The position numbers were made by a program, and so were the translations under genes. Shown piece after piece: positions 1-7,352 of a stretch of DNA of 15,146 nucleotides. Under the pieces are notes generated by a model. The model was given only the letters and a program-made list of their open reading frames with translations. It did not search any database and had not been told where the DNA came from. The first letter of the stretch is position 1. Every line of letters starts with the position of its first letter. This DNA comes from Accumulibacter sp. (GTDB lineage: Bacteria > Pseudomonadota > Gammaproteobacteria > Burkholderiales > Rhodocyclaceae), in the NCBI GenBank assembly GCA_003538495.1, contig DPSD01000028.1:168-15313 (forward strand). Direction: 5' to 3'.

Positions 1-1
1 C

Positions 2-547
2 ACCGGCAAGGTCAGCGCCGACATGCTGAAGGAAATCGGCGTCGAATACGTCATCATCGGCCACTCCGAACAGCGGACCTACTTCGGCGAGACCGATGAC
101 ACGGTCAACAAGAAAGTCAAGAAGGTTCTCACGCTCGGCATGTCGCCGATCATCTGCATCGGCGAAACGCTCGCCGAAAGACAAGGCGGCCGCCTGGAAA
201 GAGTCCTGACGACGCAAGTCAAAGGCGCCTACGAAGGCCTGTCGATCGACGACGCGCGGCGCACCGTGATTGCCTACGAACCCGTCTGGGCGATCGGCAC
301 CGGCGTTACCGCCAGCGACGCCGAAGCGCAGGAAGCGCACGCCTTCGTCCGTGGCCTGCTGGCCAAGCTCTTCGGCGACGACGTCGCGCAGTCGATCAGC
401 ATCCAGTACGGCGGTTCGATGAAGCCGGACAACGCTGCCGGCCTGCTGGCCCAGAAGGACATCGACGGTGGCCTGATCGGCGGTGCGGCGCTCAAGGCCG
501 ACAGCTTCCTGGGAATCATCACGCCGGGCGAGTCGATCAGCAAGTAA
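2..547 (+). CDS. tpiA: Triosephosphate isomerase, C-terminal part (5' end outside window)
   Basis: Interconverts dihydroxyacetone phosphate and glyceraldehyde 3-phosphate in glycolysis and gluconeogenesis (cytosolic TIM barrel, usually a dimer). The frame is open from base 2, and 181 residues are visible of a usual length near 250, so roughly the first 70 residues, including the N-terminal catalytic lysine, lie upstream. Visible hallmarks are the catalytic histidine in GHSEQR (visible residue 21), the catalytic glutamate in AYEPVWAIGTG (visible residue 93) with flexible loop 6 directly after it, and the phosphate-binding YGGS and GGLIGGAAL segments near the C-terminus. The ATG at 23 is internal and not the start. 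The gene ends with TAA and is followed 20 bases later by a strong intrinsic terminator, so it is the last gene of its transcript. The identification is secure. Confidence 0.97.
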   Translation, partial: TGKVSADMLKEIGVEYVIIGHSEQRTYFGETDDTVNKKVKKVLTLGMSPIICIGETLAERQGGRLERVLTTQVKGAYEGLSIDDARRTVIAYEPVWAIGTGVTASDAEAQEAHAFVRGLLAKLFGDDVAQSISIQYGGSMKPDNAAGLLAQKDIDGGLIGGAALKADSFLGIITPGESISK

Positions 548-567
548 GTCCTGCGACCGGCTGGAGC

Positions 568-600
568 GCGGGGGCCGCATCGCGGTCCCCGCTTTTTTTT
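568..600 (+). terminator. Rho-independent terminator after tpiA
   Basis: An 11-bp stem (568-578 paired with 582-592, one G-T wobble) with a 3-base ATC loop is followed directly by eight T residues (593-600). Position and orientation fit termination of tpiA transcription. This is a textbook intrinsic terminator. Confidence 0.93.
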
Positions 601-1155
601 GGTCTGGCCGGCGGTGATCGTTCGGCGGTGCGTCTCGCCGCGCCTTTGCTGGTCCCCGCGAGCCTATCGCTGGCGCTCTCTTGGGCACGCAGCCAGATTC
701 TTTCGAGGCCACACCACAAATGATAATTGGCGCGAACCAAGGTCTGTAATAGTCTGATATGTAATGTGTAGTGTGTAGACTTTGCACTTCCGCGGTGGCT
801 CGTGTCAGGCCTTGCGAACGCGTCACAGGCACTGCATGCCCCTAAAGTCCTGAGCTTTGGTGCCGTATTAGCCAACTGGTGGCAATGGTGCGTCTTCGAG
901 CCATTCGCCCGACGGCGGGCGTCGGCACCACCGATCCCGGTCCGATCGACGGCCGCCGAGGACGATCTCGGGGCGAAGCGGCACTGGTCAGAATGCGGAG
1001 CGGCAGACAATGCGAACGGCCAAGGTGGGGAACGAGACCGGCTACCGCCCTGACGGTGGCGCTAGCCTGCGCCCGATCGAAGGACGGCAGCGGGGTGTTC
1101 GTCGCGGCGATGGTCGTCGGCACCGATCGGACCCTGGTCGCCATCGGCGTTTGCG
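601..1155. other. Long intergenic region without a recognisable gene
   Basis: About 555 bases separate the tpiA terminator from the kinase start. Several open frames cross it on both strands, but none has a recognisable domain, a good ribosome binding site or a convincing protein-like composition. The frame of the downstream kinase is closed by a TAG at 1063-1065 with no other likely start before 1156. The segment around 715-790 is clearly more AT-rich than its surroundings and is the most likely place for a promoter. A small 6-bp inverted repeat (906-911 and 916-921) is present. No tRNA or riboswitch was recognised. The region may hold the promoter and leader of the signalling cluster, or remnants of a lost gene. 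Confidence 0.6.
761..781. repeat. Three imperfect 7-bp tandem units in AT-rich island
   Basis: GTAATGT, GTAGTGT and GTAGACT follow each other without gaps inside the only AT-rich stretch of this intergenic region. The first two differ at one base and the third is more diverged. They could be binding half-sites for a regulator of the downstream kinase gene, but such short repeats can also arise by chance. No clear -35/-10 pair could be fixed next to them. Confidence 0.35.
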
Positions 1156-2808
1156 ATGAGCGACAAGATCGACGATCCCGACCTGCTGGCGGGTCTGCTG
1201 CCCGGTTGGTCGGCTGCGGACGTAGACCAGGCGGGGGCCGCTGTTTCGCGCTCCAGTGCCTGGAAGGTGCTGCTGGTTGACGACGAAGCGGACGTTCGTG
1301 CGGTCCTCCGTCTGGCGTTGCAGGGAGTGGTCATCGAAGGCAGCGGCCTGCAGCTGTTCGAGGCGTCGTCGGCGAAGGAGGCGAGTGTCGTGCTCGCCAC
1401 CCATCCCGACATCGCGCTGATCCTGCTTGACGTGGTGATGGAGTCCGATCGGGCCGGACTGGATCTCGTGCGCCACATTCGCGACGATCTGGCCAATCGA
1501 AGCGTGCAGATTGTTCTGATCACCGGCCAGCCGGGTTACGCGCCACAGCGCGAGGTGGTCAGCGCTTACCAGATCGACGGCTACTGGCTCAAGTCCGAGC
1601 TGAACGCCGATCGGATCTACGTCTCGGTGTGCTCGGCGATCCGCACGCACCGGCTGATTCGCGAGCACGAACTCCTGCAGCGCGATCTGCAGCAGAAGGT
1701 GCGGGAACTGGATGACACCCTGCGCGTGCTGCGCGACAGCGAGGCCAACCTGATCCGGGCGCAGTCGGTCGCGCACGTCGGCAGCTGGACCTATGACCTG
1801 GTGAGCGACCAGATGCGCCTGTCGGCGGAAACCTGTCGGATCTTCGGCCTGCCAGAGGGGACGATCGGCAGCTACGAGAGCTATCTGGCCCGTGTCTGCC
1901 CGGAGGACCGCAGCGCTCTGGAGGAGGCCTGGCATGCCGCGCTCGGCAAGGCCGGGCCCTTCGAACACGAGCACCGGATCATCGTCGGCCAGAAGCTTCG
2001 CCACGTTCGCCAGCAGGCCGATCTGACCTATGCCGCCGACGGTCGGCCTCTGCGTAGCCTGGGCACCACCCAGGACATCACCGAGCGCAAGCAGGCGGAA
2101 GAGGAACTCAAGCGCTCGAACACCGAGCTGGAACAATTCAGCTATGCGATATCGCACGATCTGCGTCAGCCGCTGCGGATGATCTCCAGCTACCTGCAGC
2201 TGCTCGGGATCAGCCTTGGCGAGCAGCTCGACGACGAGCAGCTGGACCATTTCAAGTTTGCCATCGACGGCGCCAAGCGCCTGGACCGGATGCTCGTGGC
2301 GCTGCTCGAGTACTCGCGGGTCGGTCGCCTGGGCGAGCCACCGGCGTGGGTCGAAAGCCGGGCCATCGTCGACGAAGCGTTACTCTTCCTGCAACCGGCA
2401 ATCGCCGAAGCGCAAGCCAGAATCAGCGTGCGCGGCCGCTGGCCACGGGCGCTGGTCTGTCCCGACGAGATGCTGCGGCTGGTCCAGAACCTGATCGCCA
2501 ACGCGGCCAAGTTCCGCGTCGCCGGACGGCGCCCGGAGATCCGCGTGTCGAGCAGGGTTTCCGACGGCAACTGGTTGCTGACCGTCGCCGACAATGGTCT
2601 CGGCATCCTCCCAGGACAGCTCGGACGGCTGTTTCAGGTCTTCCAGCGACTGCAGAGCCGGGCCTCGTACGAGGGCAGCGGCATCGGCCTGGCGCTTTGC
2701 CGCAAGATTGCCGAACACCATGGCGGGTGCATCTGGGCCGAATCGCCTGGCGAGGGGCAGGGAAGCCGTTTCTGTGTGTCCTTGCCGCTGGCGCCGGAGG
2801 GCGAGTGA
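1156..2808 (+). CDS. Soluble sensor histidine kinase with N-terminal receiver domain (REC-PAS-HisKA-HATPase)
   Basis: A 550-residue cytoplasmic kinase with no signal peptide or membrane segment. Receiver domain, about residues 36-165: acidic D42/D43, phosphoacceptor D92, T123 and K146. Its TGQPG stretch and YxxxxYWLKSEL region resemble the receivers usually found in front of DUF3369, which is absent here. A coiled-coil linker (about 166-200) leads to a PAS domain (about 200-315, ending in the ITERK segment typical of the PAS-kinase junction). HisKA follows with the phosphorylated histidine H334 in AISHDLRQPLR, a bacteriophytochrome-like version. The ATPase domain has N445/N449 (N box), DNGLGI at 479-484 (G1) and EGSGIGLAL at 507-515 (G2), so it looks fully active. 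The ATG start has no strong ribosome binding site, but an upstream in-frame stop at 1063 leaves no better choice. The Rcp1-type receiver just downstream is the likely partner. The signal sensed by the PAS domain cannot be read from the sequence. Confidence 0.92.
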   Translation: MSDKIDDPDLLAGLLPGWSAADVDQAGAAVSRSSAWKVLLVDDEADVRAVLRLALQGVVIEGSGLQLFEASSAKEASVVLATHPDIALILLDVVMESDRAGLDLVRHIRDDLANRSVQIVLITGQPGYAPQREVVSAYQIDGYWLKSELNADRIYVSVCSAIRTHRLIREHELLQRDLQQKVRELDDTLRVLRDSEANLIRAQSVAHVGSWTYDLVSDQMRLSAETCRIFGLPEGTIGSYESYLARVCPEDRSALEEAWHAALGKAGPFEHEHRIIVGQKLRHVRQQADLTYAADGRPLRSLGTTQDITERKQAEEELKRSNTELEQFSYAISHDLRQPLRMISSYLQLLGISLGEQLDDEQLDHFKFAIDGAKRLDRMLVALLEYSRVGRLGEPPAWVESRAIVDEALLFLQPAIAEAQARISVRGRWPRALVCPDEMLRLVQNLIANAAKFRVAGRRPEIRVSSRVSDGNWLLTVADNGLGILPGQLGRLFQVFQRLQSRASYEGSGIGLALCRKIAEHHGGCIWAESPGEGQGSRFCVSLPLAPEGE

Positions 2809-2932
2809 TCGCTACCGCAAATCCCCCGGCGCGGGCCAGCGGCCTGGCTGCCCATAGCAGTCGCGGGTGCGCGCCGCTCGGCCGGGCAGAGGATGCGCTG
2901 TTGATGGTGATCGTCCGAGCGAAACGCTGACC

Positions 2933-3379
2933 GTGCGCAAGCGTCTGCAGCCCTTTGTGATCTTGCTGGCCGAGGACGAGCCGGCTGACGCACGCCTGGT
3001 CATCTTCGCATTGGACCAGAACCGGGTCGAAGCCGACGTGCGGCATCTGGTCGACGGCCGCGAGGCGCTGGCGTACCTGCGGCGGGAAGGTGAACGTTTT
3101 GCCACGGCGGTACGCCCCGATCTGATCCTGCTCGATCTCAACATGCCTGGCATGGACGGCCGGGAGTTCCTGGTGGCGATCAAACAGGATCCCGCGCTGT
3201 GTGCCATCCCGGTGGTGGTGGTGAGCACTTCGGAGGTCGACCGCGACGTGCGCGACATCTACCGTCTAGGCGCCAGCGGCTACCTTGCGAAGCCGCTTGA
3301 TGTCGACGAGTTCATCAGCGGCATTCGGCTGCTCACCGACTACTGGATGTCCCTGGTGAAGCTCCCTGAACGCCAATGA
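2933..3379 (+). CDS. Single-domain response regulator, Rcp1 type
   Basis: A 148-residue stand-alone receiver domain without an output domain, of the family that pairs with phytochrome-like kinases (Rcp1-like). It shows acidic E14/D15 (AEDEPADA), phosphoacceptor D68 in LILLDLNMPGMDG, switch residue T99 (VVVSTSE) and conserved K120 in AKPLDVDEF, and ends with the typical YWMSLVKLP tail. The GTG start at 2933 gives the usual short N-terminus before the first strand. A GTG further upstream at 2867 would add 22 residues of unlikely composition, so the start is uncertain. It lies 124 bases after the kinase on the same strand and is probably co-transcribed, acting as phosphate acceptor from that kinase. 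With no output domain it likely works through protein contacts or as a phosphate sink. Confidence 0.88.
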   Translation: MRKRLQPFVILLAEDEPADARLVIFALDQNRVEADVRHLVDGREALAYLRREGERFATAVRPDLILLDLNMPGMDGREFLVAIKQDPALCAIPVVVVSTSEVDRDVRDIYRLGASGYLAKPLDVDEFISGIRLLTDYWMSLVKLPERQ

Positions 3380-3477
3380 GCGCGGGCCCGTGAAAGGCAT
3401 CCGGAACGGCGCGCATTGCCCGTGCTCGTCGGCGCCGAGGCGGCGTCAGTGCTTGCTCAGGTTGGCGATGCATGGCA

Positions 3478-3506
3478 TTTGCCCGATACTTTGCGTGCTT
3501 TGCCCG
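3478..3506. repeat. Direct repeat TTTGCCCG, 21 bp apart, upstream of the diguanylate cyclase gene
   Basis: TTTGCCCG occurs at 3478-3485 and again at 3499-3506, with a partial TTTGCG copy between them at 3490. The 21-bp period equals two helical turns, as expected for a tandem operator. The 271-base gap 3380-3650 holds nothing else that I recognise: no gene, no convincing -35/-10 pair and no known riboswitch. Regulatory meaning is inferred only from spacing and position. Confidence 0.3.
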
Positions 3507-3650
3507 CGTAGTGGTGCAAACTGGTGAAATTGCTGGACAATAGCCGATGACTTCGGCGGTCAGGCAAGGTAAATCGGGCACTCGGGGCGGCAAACCCTGG
3601 TGCGTTCGCCGGCGATGCTCGGCCCCCAGGGGCGAGGCGGAGGATAGGGT

Positions 3651-4973
3651 ATGAACAAGGCGGCCCGACAACGGTTTTCGATTCTGGTGATCGAGGACGA
3701 TCGCGGCGACGCGGGGCTGATCCGGACCAACGTCCGCCTCGCCGGCCTCAGGCGAGTCGGCGAGCCCGACCCGGTGCTCTGGGTGCGGACACTCGCCGAA
3801 GGCAGCGCTGCGGCAGCGGCCAAGCGCCCGGACGTGGTGCTGCTCGACCTGTCGCTACCCGACTCGGCGGGAATCGGCACGGTACAGGCAATGCGCGGCG
3901 TGGTGCCCGATGTCCCGATCATCGTTCTTACCGGCCAGGACGACCACCAGCTTGCCGAGGCGGCCCTGCAGGCCGGTGCGCAGGATTACCTGCTCAAGGG
4001 CCAATTGTTTCAGCACGACGCGCTTGGGCGGGCGATAAGGCACGCACTGGTTCGCCAGCGGCTCGAGTCGCGACTGCGCCTCTTCGAAGCGGCGCTGAGT
4101 TCGGTGGCCAACGGCGTTGTGATCACCGACGTCAATTCGGCGATCGAATGGGCGAATCCGGCGTTCACCAAAATGACCGGATTCGAACTGGCCGATATCG
4201 TCGGTCGCAGTCCGGGTGAACTGCTCAGCTCGGGCAAGCAGGACGCGCACTTCTACGAGGCGATGTGGGAGACCATTCTCGCCGGCCGCGTATGGAGCGG
4301 CGAACTGGTCAATCGGCGCCGGGACGGGAGCTTCTTCGATGCAGCGCTGACCATCTCGCCGGTGACCGACGCGGATGGGCGAATTCGGCACTTCGTGGCC
4401 ATCAAGCAGGACATTTCCGAACGCAAGGCCACCGATGAGCGCGTCCAGCACCTTGCCCATCACGACCAGCTGACCGACCTGCCGAACCGGATGCTGCTTA
4501 CCGACCGCTTGTTCCAGGCCTTGGCGCAGGCGAGACGGGAGCGTGGAACGTTGGCTGTGCTGTTCCTCGACCTGGACAACTTCAAACCGGTGAACGATAC
4601 CCTCGGTCATGACATCGGTGATTTGCTGCTCAAGGAAGTGGCCCTGCGCTTGCGGGTGTGCGCGCCCAGAGAGTCGGACACCGCGGCTCGCCTCGGTGGT
4701 GACGAGTTCGTGATTCTTCTGGCGCAGATCGACAAGGCCGCGGATGCCGTGGTGGTCGCCGGAAAGGTCCTGGCCGCGCTCGGTCGCCCGTTCGTCATCG
4801 GTCCGCACTGCATCGAGATTTCGACCAGCATCGGCATCGCCGTCTATCCCCAACACGGCGAAGAGGTCACCCGGCTCTTGAAGAACGCCGATACCGCGAT
4901 GTACCACGCCAAGAAGGCGGGGCGCGGCTGCTACCGGTTCTTCCGCGAGCTGGTTGAAACGGAGGAAGTCTGA
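3651..4973 (+). CDS. Diguanylate cyclase response regulator (REC-PAS-GGDEF)
   Basis: A 440-residue soluble protein predicted to make cyclic di-GMP from two GTP in response to phosphorylation. Receiver domain, about residues 8-130: acidic IEDD (14-17), phosphoacceptor D66 in VVLLDLSLPD, T94 and K116. PAS domain about 143-258, with WANPAFTKMTGFE and ending in QDISERKATDE. The GGDEF domain (about 265-432) has DQLTDLPNR, FLDLDNFK, the active-site GGDEF at 349-353, and the inhibitory-site RESD at 340-343, exactly five residues before GGDEF, which predicts product feedback inhibition. The protein stops right after this domain, without the EAL domain often fused to this architecture. A strong ribosome binding site (GGAGG, 3639-3643) fixes the ATG. 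The gap of 271 bases from the small receiver suggests its own promoter. The 3' end converges on the minus-strand transporter operon 55 bases away with no obvious terminator. Confidence 0.95.
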   Translation: MNKAARQRFSILVIEDDRGDAGLIRTNVRLAGLRRVGEPDPVLWVRTLAEGSAAAAAKRPDVVLLDLSLPDSAGIGTVQAMRGVVPDVPIIVLTGQDDHQLAEAALQAGAQDYLLKGQLFQHDALGRAIRHALVRQRLESRLRLFEAALSSVANGVVITDVNSAIEWANPAFTKMTGFELADIVGRSPGELLSSGKQDAHFYEAMWETILAGRVWSGELVNRRRDGSFFDAALTISPVTDADGRIRHFVAIKQDISERKATDERVQHLAHHDQLTDLPNRMLLTDRLFQALAQARRERGTLAVLFLDLDNFKPVNDTLGHDIGDLLLKEVALRLRVCAPRESDTAARLGGDEFVILLAQIDKAADAVVVAGKVLAALGRPFVIGPHCIEISTSIGIAVYPQHGEEVTRLLKNADTAMYHAKKAGRGCYRFFRELVETEEV

Positions 4974-5028
4974 CTCGTCCGACTGGCCGTCGGCGCCAAT
5001 CCAGGCAGGCTCGGCGGCCGGGGTGGCT

Positions 5029-5928
5029 TCAGCGGCTCTCGCCACGCGCCGCCAGATAGATGCCGACCAGCAGCAGGACAAAGCCGACGCCCTGTAGCAG
5101 CGCGAACGACTCGTCAAAGAAGAGCCACGCCAGTGCTGCGCTGCCGACTGGTTCGCCGAGCGTCACGACGGCGATGAAGGTCGTCGACACGTGCCTGAGC
5201 GACCAGTTGTACGCGGTGTGGCCGAGCAACTGCGGGCCCAGCGCCATCCCCAGGGCGACCAGGTAGGCAGCGCTGGCATAGCCGCCCAGCGGCGTGCCGC
5301 TCGCTTGACAGGCGAAAAGCAGGAAGAGCGAGGCGCTGCCGTAGGCCAGCCAGACGTAGGCTGGCAGCGGCAGATTGGCACGCAGGCGGCGGCCGATCAA
5401 GAGATAGGCGGAGAAGCACCAGCTGCCGGCGACGGCCAGCAGGTTGCCGAGCAGCGGATTGCTGCCCGGGACGCTGTTGCGGCTGTCGCTCCAGAAAATC
5501 AGCAGACTGCCGGACAGCGAAATGACGATCCCCACGGCCATCAGGCGGTTCGGCTTCTCGCCGAACAGGAAAAACGATGCGATGCCGACCCACAGCAGGT
5601 TGGTCGTCACCAGCGCGGTGCTGCTGGCCACCGACGTGAATTCGAGCGAAGTGATCCAGGTGGCGAAGTGCAGCGCCAGAAAGAAGCCGGCACCGCAGGT
5701 CAGCAGCAGCTGCCGCGGGCTCAGGGTGCGTAGCGCCTGACCCGACTGCCAGAGCGCGAGCGGGGTGATCACCAGCGCCGCCAGGCCCAGGCGCAAGGTG
5801 GCGATGGTCAGCGACGGCAGGCCGTAGCCCTGTGCGAAGCGCGCCAGAGTGGCGCCGAAGGAAACCGCCAGCAGGCCGACGCCGAGCACCGCGAAGGGCA
5901 GCCAGCGCGGCGGCGGGCCGGTTTCCAT
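5029..5928 (-). CDS. EamA/DMT-superfamily transporter, likely metabolite exporter
   Basis: A 299-residue inner-membrane protein with about ten hydrophobic helices arranged as two EamA repeats (about residues 12-142 and 158-295). Typical marks are the first helix with SFGATLARFA, the end of repeat one with LFGEKPNRLMAVG, and the end of repeat two with TLGEPVGSAALAWLFFDE. Drug/metabolite transporters of this type export amino acids, nucleosides or other small metabolites; the substrate cannot be read from the sequence. It begins 21 bases after livF on the same strand, with a short GAGG four bases before ATG, so it is probably the last gene of the liv operon. An efflux role balancing amino-acid uptake is a reasonable inference but not shown. 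It converges with the diguanylate cyclase gene. Confidence 0.9.
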   Translation of the reverse strand: METGPPPRWLPFAVLGVGLLAVSFGATLARFAQGYGLPSLTIATLRLGLAALVITPLALWQSGQALRTLSPRQLLLTCGAGFFLALHFATWITSLEFTSVASSTALVTTNLLWVGIASFFLFGEKPNRLMAVGIVISLSGSLLIFWSDSRNSVPGSNPLLGNLLAVAGSWCFSAYLLIGRRLRANLPLPAYVWLAYGSASLFLLFACQASGTPLGGYASAAYLVALGMALGPQLLGHTAYNWSLRHVSTTFIAVVTLGEPVGSAALAWLFFDESFALLQGVGFVLLLVGIYLAARGESR

Positions 5929-5949
5929 GGGCCTCGCGGTTCGCTTTGG

Positions 5950-6681
5950 CTAGACGGTGGTCTCGGTTTTCTGGCCGCCTTCGAGATAGGCGGCGCGTAC
6001 CTCTGGACTGGCCAGCAGTTCGCTGCCGGTACCCGAGAGAATGATCTGGCCGTGCTGCAGCACGTAGCCGCGATGCGCCACGCGCAGCGCGTGGTGCGCG
6101 TTCTGCTCGACCAGCAGGATGGTCATCCCGTGCTCGCGGTTCAACTCACGGACGATCTGGAAGATCTTCTTGATGTACAGCGGCGCAAGTCCCAGCGACG
6201 GTTCGTCGAGCAGCAGCAGCTGCGGCCGGCTCATCAGCGCGCGGGCGATGGCCAGCATCTGCTGCTCGCCACCCGACAGCGTTCCGGCACTCTGCGTGCA
6301 GCGCTCTTCGAGAATCGGGAACAGCGTGTACATCCGCTTCAGGTCGACGGCGAAGTTCATTTCCTCGCCGAGCACGGCGCCCATCTGCAGGTTCTCGATC
6401 ACCGTCATGCGCGGAAAGATGCGTCGGCCCTCGGGTACCAGGGCGATCCCGCGCCTGGCGATTTCGTGCGTCGGCAGGGCGGTGATGTCCTCGCCGTCGA
6501 AGACGATCCGTCCGGCCGAGGCGCGCGGCTGGCCGAAGATCGACATCATCAGCGTCGACTTGCCGGCGCCGTTGGCGCCGATCAGGGTCACCACCTCGCC
6601 GACCTGCACCGCCACATCGACGCCGTGCAGGGCGTGAATGCTTCCGTAGTGGGCATGGACGCCCGACAGTTGCAGCATCAT
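5950..6681 (-). CDS. livF: Branched-chain amino acid-type ABC transporter ATPase LivF
   Basis: A 243-residue ATPase subunit that powers high-affinity uptake with LivK, LivH, LivM and LivG at the inner-membrane face. All motifs are complete: Walker A GANGAGKST (35-43), Q-loop region LVPEGRRIFP (81-90), signature LSGGEQ (135-140), Walker B LLLLDEP (155-161), and LLVEQNA (189-195) with the Gln that is usual in LivF instead of a His. The start is the first of two ATG codons; it overlaps the end of livG by ATGA and has GGAGG about eight bases upstream, so translation is coupled to livG. In contrast to the preceding livM-livG gene this reading frame is intact. Family identity is firm. The real substrate may be a branched-chain amino acid or another compound carried by this transporter family. 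Confidence 0.94.
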   Translation of the reverse strand: MMLQLSGVHAHYGSIHALHGVDVAVQVGEVVTLIGANGAGKSTLMMSIFGQPRASAGRIVFDGEDITALPTHEIARRGIALVPEGRRIFPRMTVIENLQMGAVLGEEMNFAVDLKRMYTLFPILEERCTQSAGTLSGGEQQMLAIARALMSRPQLLLLDEPSLGLAPLYIKKIFQIVRELNREHGMTILLVEQNAHHALRVAHRGYVLQHGQIILSGTGSELLASPEVRAAYLEGGQKTETTV

Positions 6682-7352
6682 GGGGTCGCCTCCGCGTGCA
6701 GTTGTTCGTCGGCGTCGTCCTCACCCAGGTAGGCCAAGATGACGTTCGGGTCTTGCTGGATGTGTGTCGGCGTGCCTTCGGCAATCTTGCGTCCGTAGTT
6801 GAGGACGCAGATATGGTCCGAGACGTTCATCACCACGCTCATATCGTGCTCGATGAGCAGGATGGCTATGCCTTCGTCACCTGCCAGGTGCTTGAGGAGC
6901 TCGTTGAGTTCGGCCGATTCGCGCGGATTGAGGCCGGCGGCCGGCTCGTCGAGAAGCAGCAGGCAGGGATCGGCAGCCAGCGCCCGGGCGATCTCGATCA
7001 GGCGCTGCTTGCCGAGCGGCAGGCTGCCCGCCAGCTCGTACATCTGCCCGGCCAGACCGCAGCGCTCGATCTGCGCGGCGGCTTCGCGCAACAGCCGCGA
7101 TTCCTCGTCGCGGTCGGCGCGACAGGCAGCGGCGACGAAGCTCTTGCGGCCGCGCAAATGGGTGCCGACGGCGACGTTCTCGAGGACGTTCATGGCTGGC
7201 AGCAGGCGGACGTGCTGAAAGGTCCGACTCATCCCGCGACGCGCGACCTCGCGCGCCGGCAAGGACTCGATACGCTCGCCACGAAAGCTGACCGCACCCG
7301 AAGTCAGCGGGTCGACGCCGGAAATGCCGTCGAACAGGGTGCTCTTGCCGGC
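6678..7352 (-). pseudogene. livG: LivG ATPase part of a broken livM-livG fusion (segment after the TGA)
   Basis: This segment continues, in the same frame, the ATPase domain that starts at about 7466 inside the preceding livM part. The TGA at 7353-7355 stands where the second glycine of Walker A (GPN-G-AGKST) is expected, so the P-loop is cut: GPN lies before the stop and AGKSTLFDGISG after it. Downstream everything resembles a functional LivG: MSRTFQHVRLLP, signature SLPLGKQR (a variant seen in fused LivG proteins), Walker B LLLLDEPAAGLNP and the H-loop LLIEHDM. A re-start at 7262 (MPAREVARRG) would lack Walker A and could not bind ATP normally. The 3' end overlaps livF by ATGA. A single-base change (GGA to TGA) explains the stop. 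A sequencing error is possible, but the second lesion in the livM part argues for real decay. Confidence 0.85.

Noticed and set aside
802..1053. Small open frame of 83 codons in the tpiA-kinase gap
   Set aside because: No ribosome binding site, no recognisable motif, and comparable frames occur on both strands of this GC-rich stretch.
1042..2250. Long open frame on the minus strand opposite the histidine kinase (402 codons)
   Set aside because: It is the antisense of a well-supported kinase gene in GC-rich DNA, and its translation has no recognisable domain.
3460..3500. Sigma-54 promoter candidate around TGGCATTTGC
   Set aside because: The GG and GC elements do not have the required spacing.
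3540..3650. Possible c-di-GMP (GEMM) riboswitch in front of the cyclase gene, prompted by GGCAAACC near 3588
   Set aside because: The conserved GGGACGCAAAGCC-like core and the tetraloop receptor are not present, and the match is one short string.
3855..5117. Long open frame on the minus strand opposite the diguanylate cyclase (420 codons)
   Set aside because: Shadow of the GGDEF gene, and it also runs into the EamA gene; composition is biased and no domain is recognisable.
6954..7022. LPLGKQR in place of LSGGQ in the LivG signature, as a further lesion
   Set aside because: A LPLGQQR-like signature is normal in fused LivM-LivG proteins, so it is a family variant and not damage.
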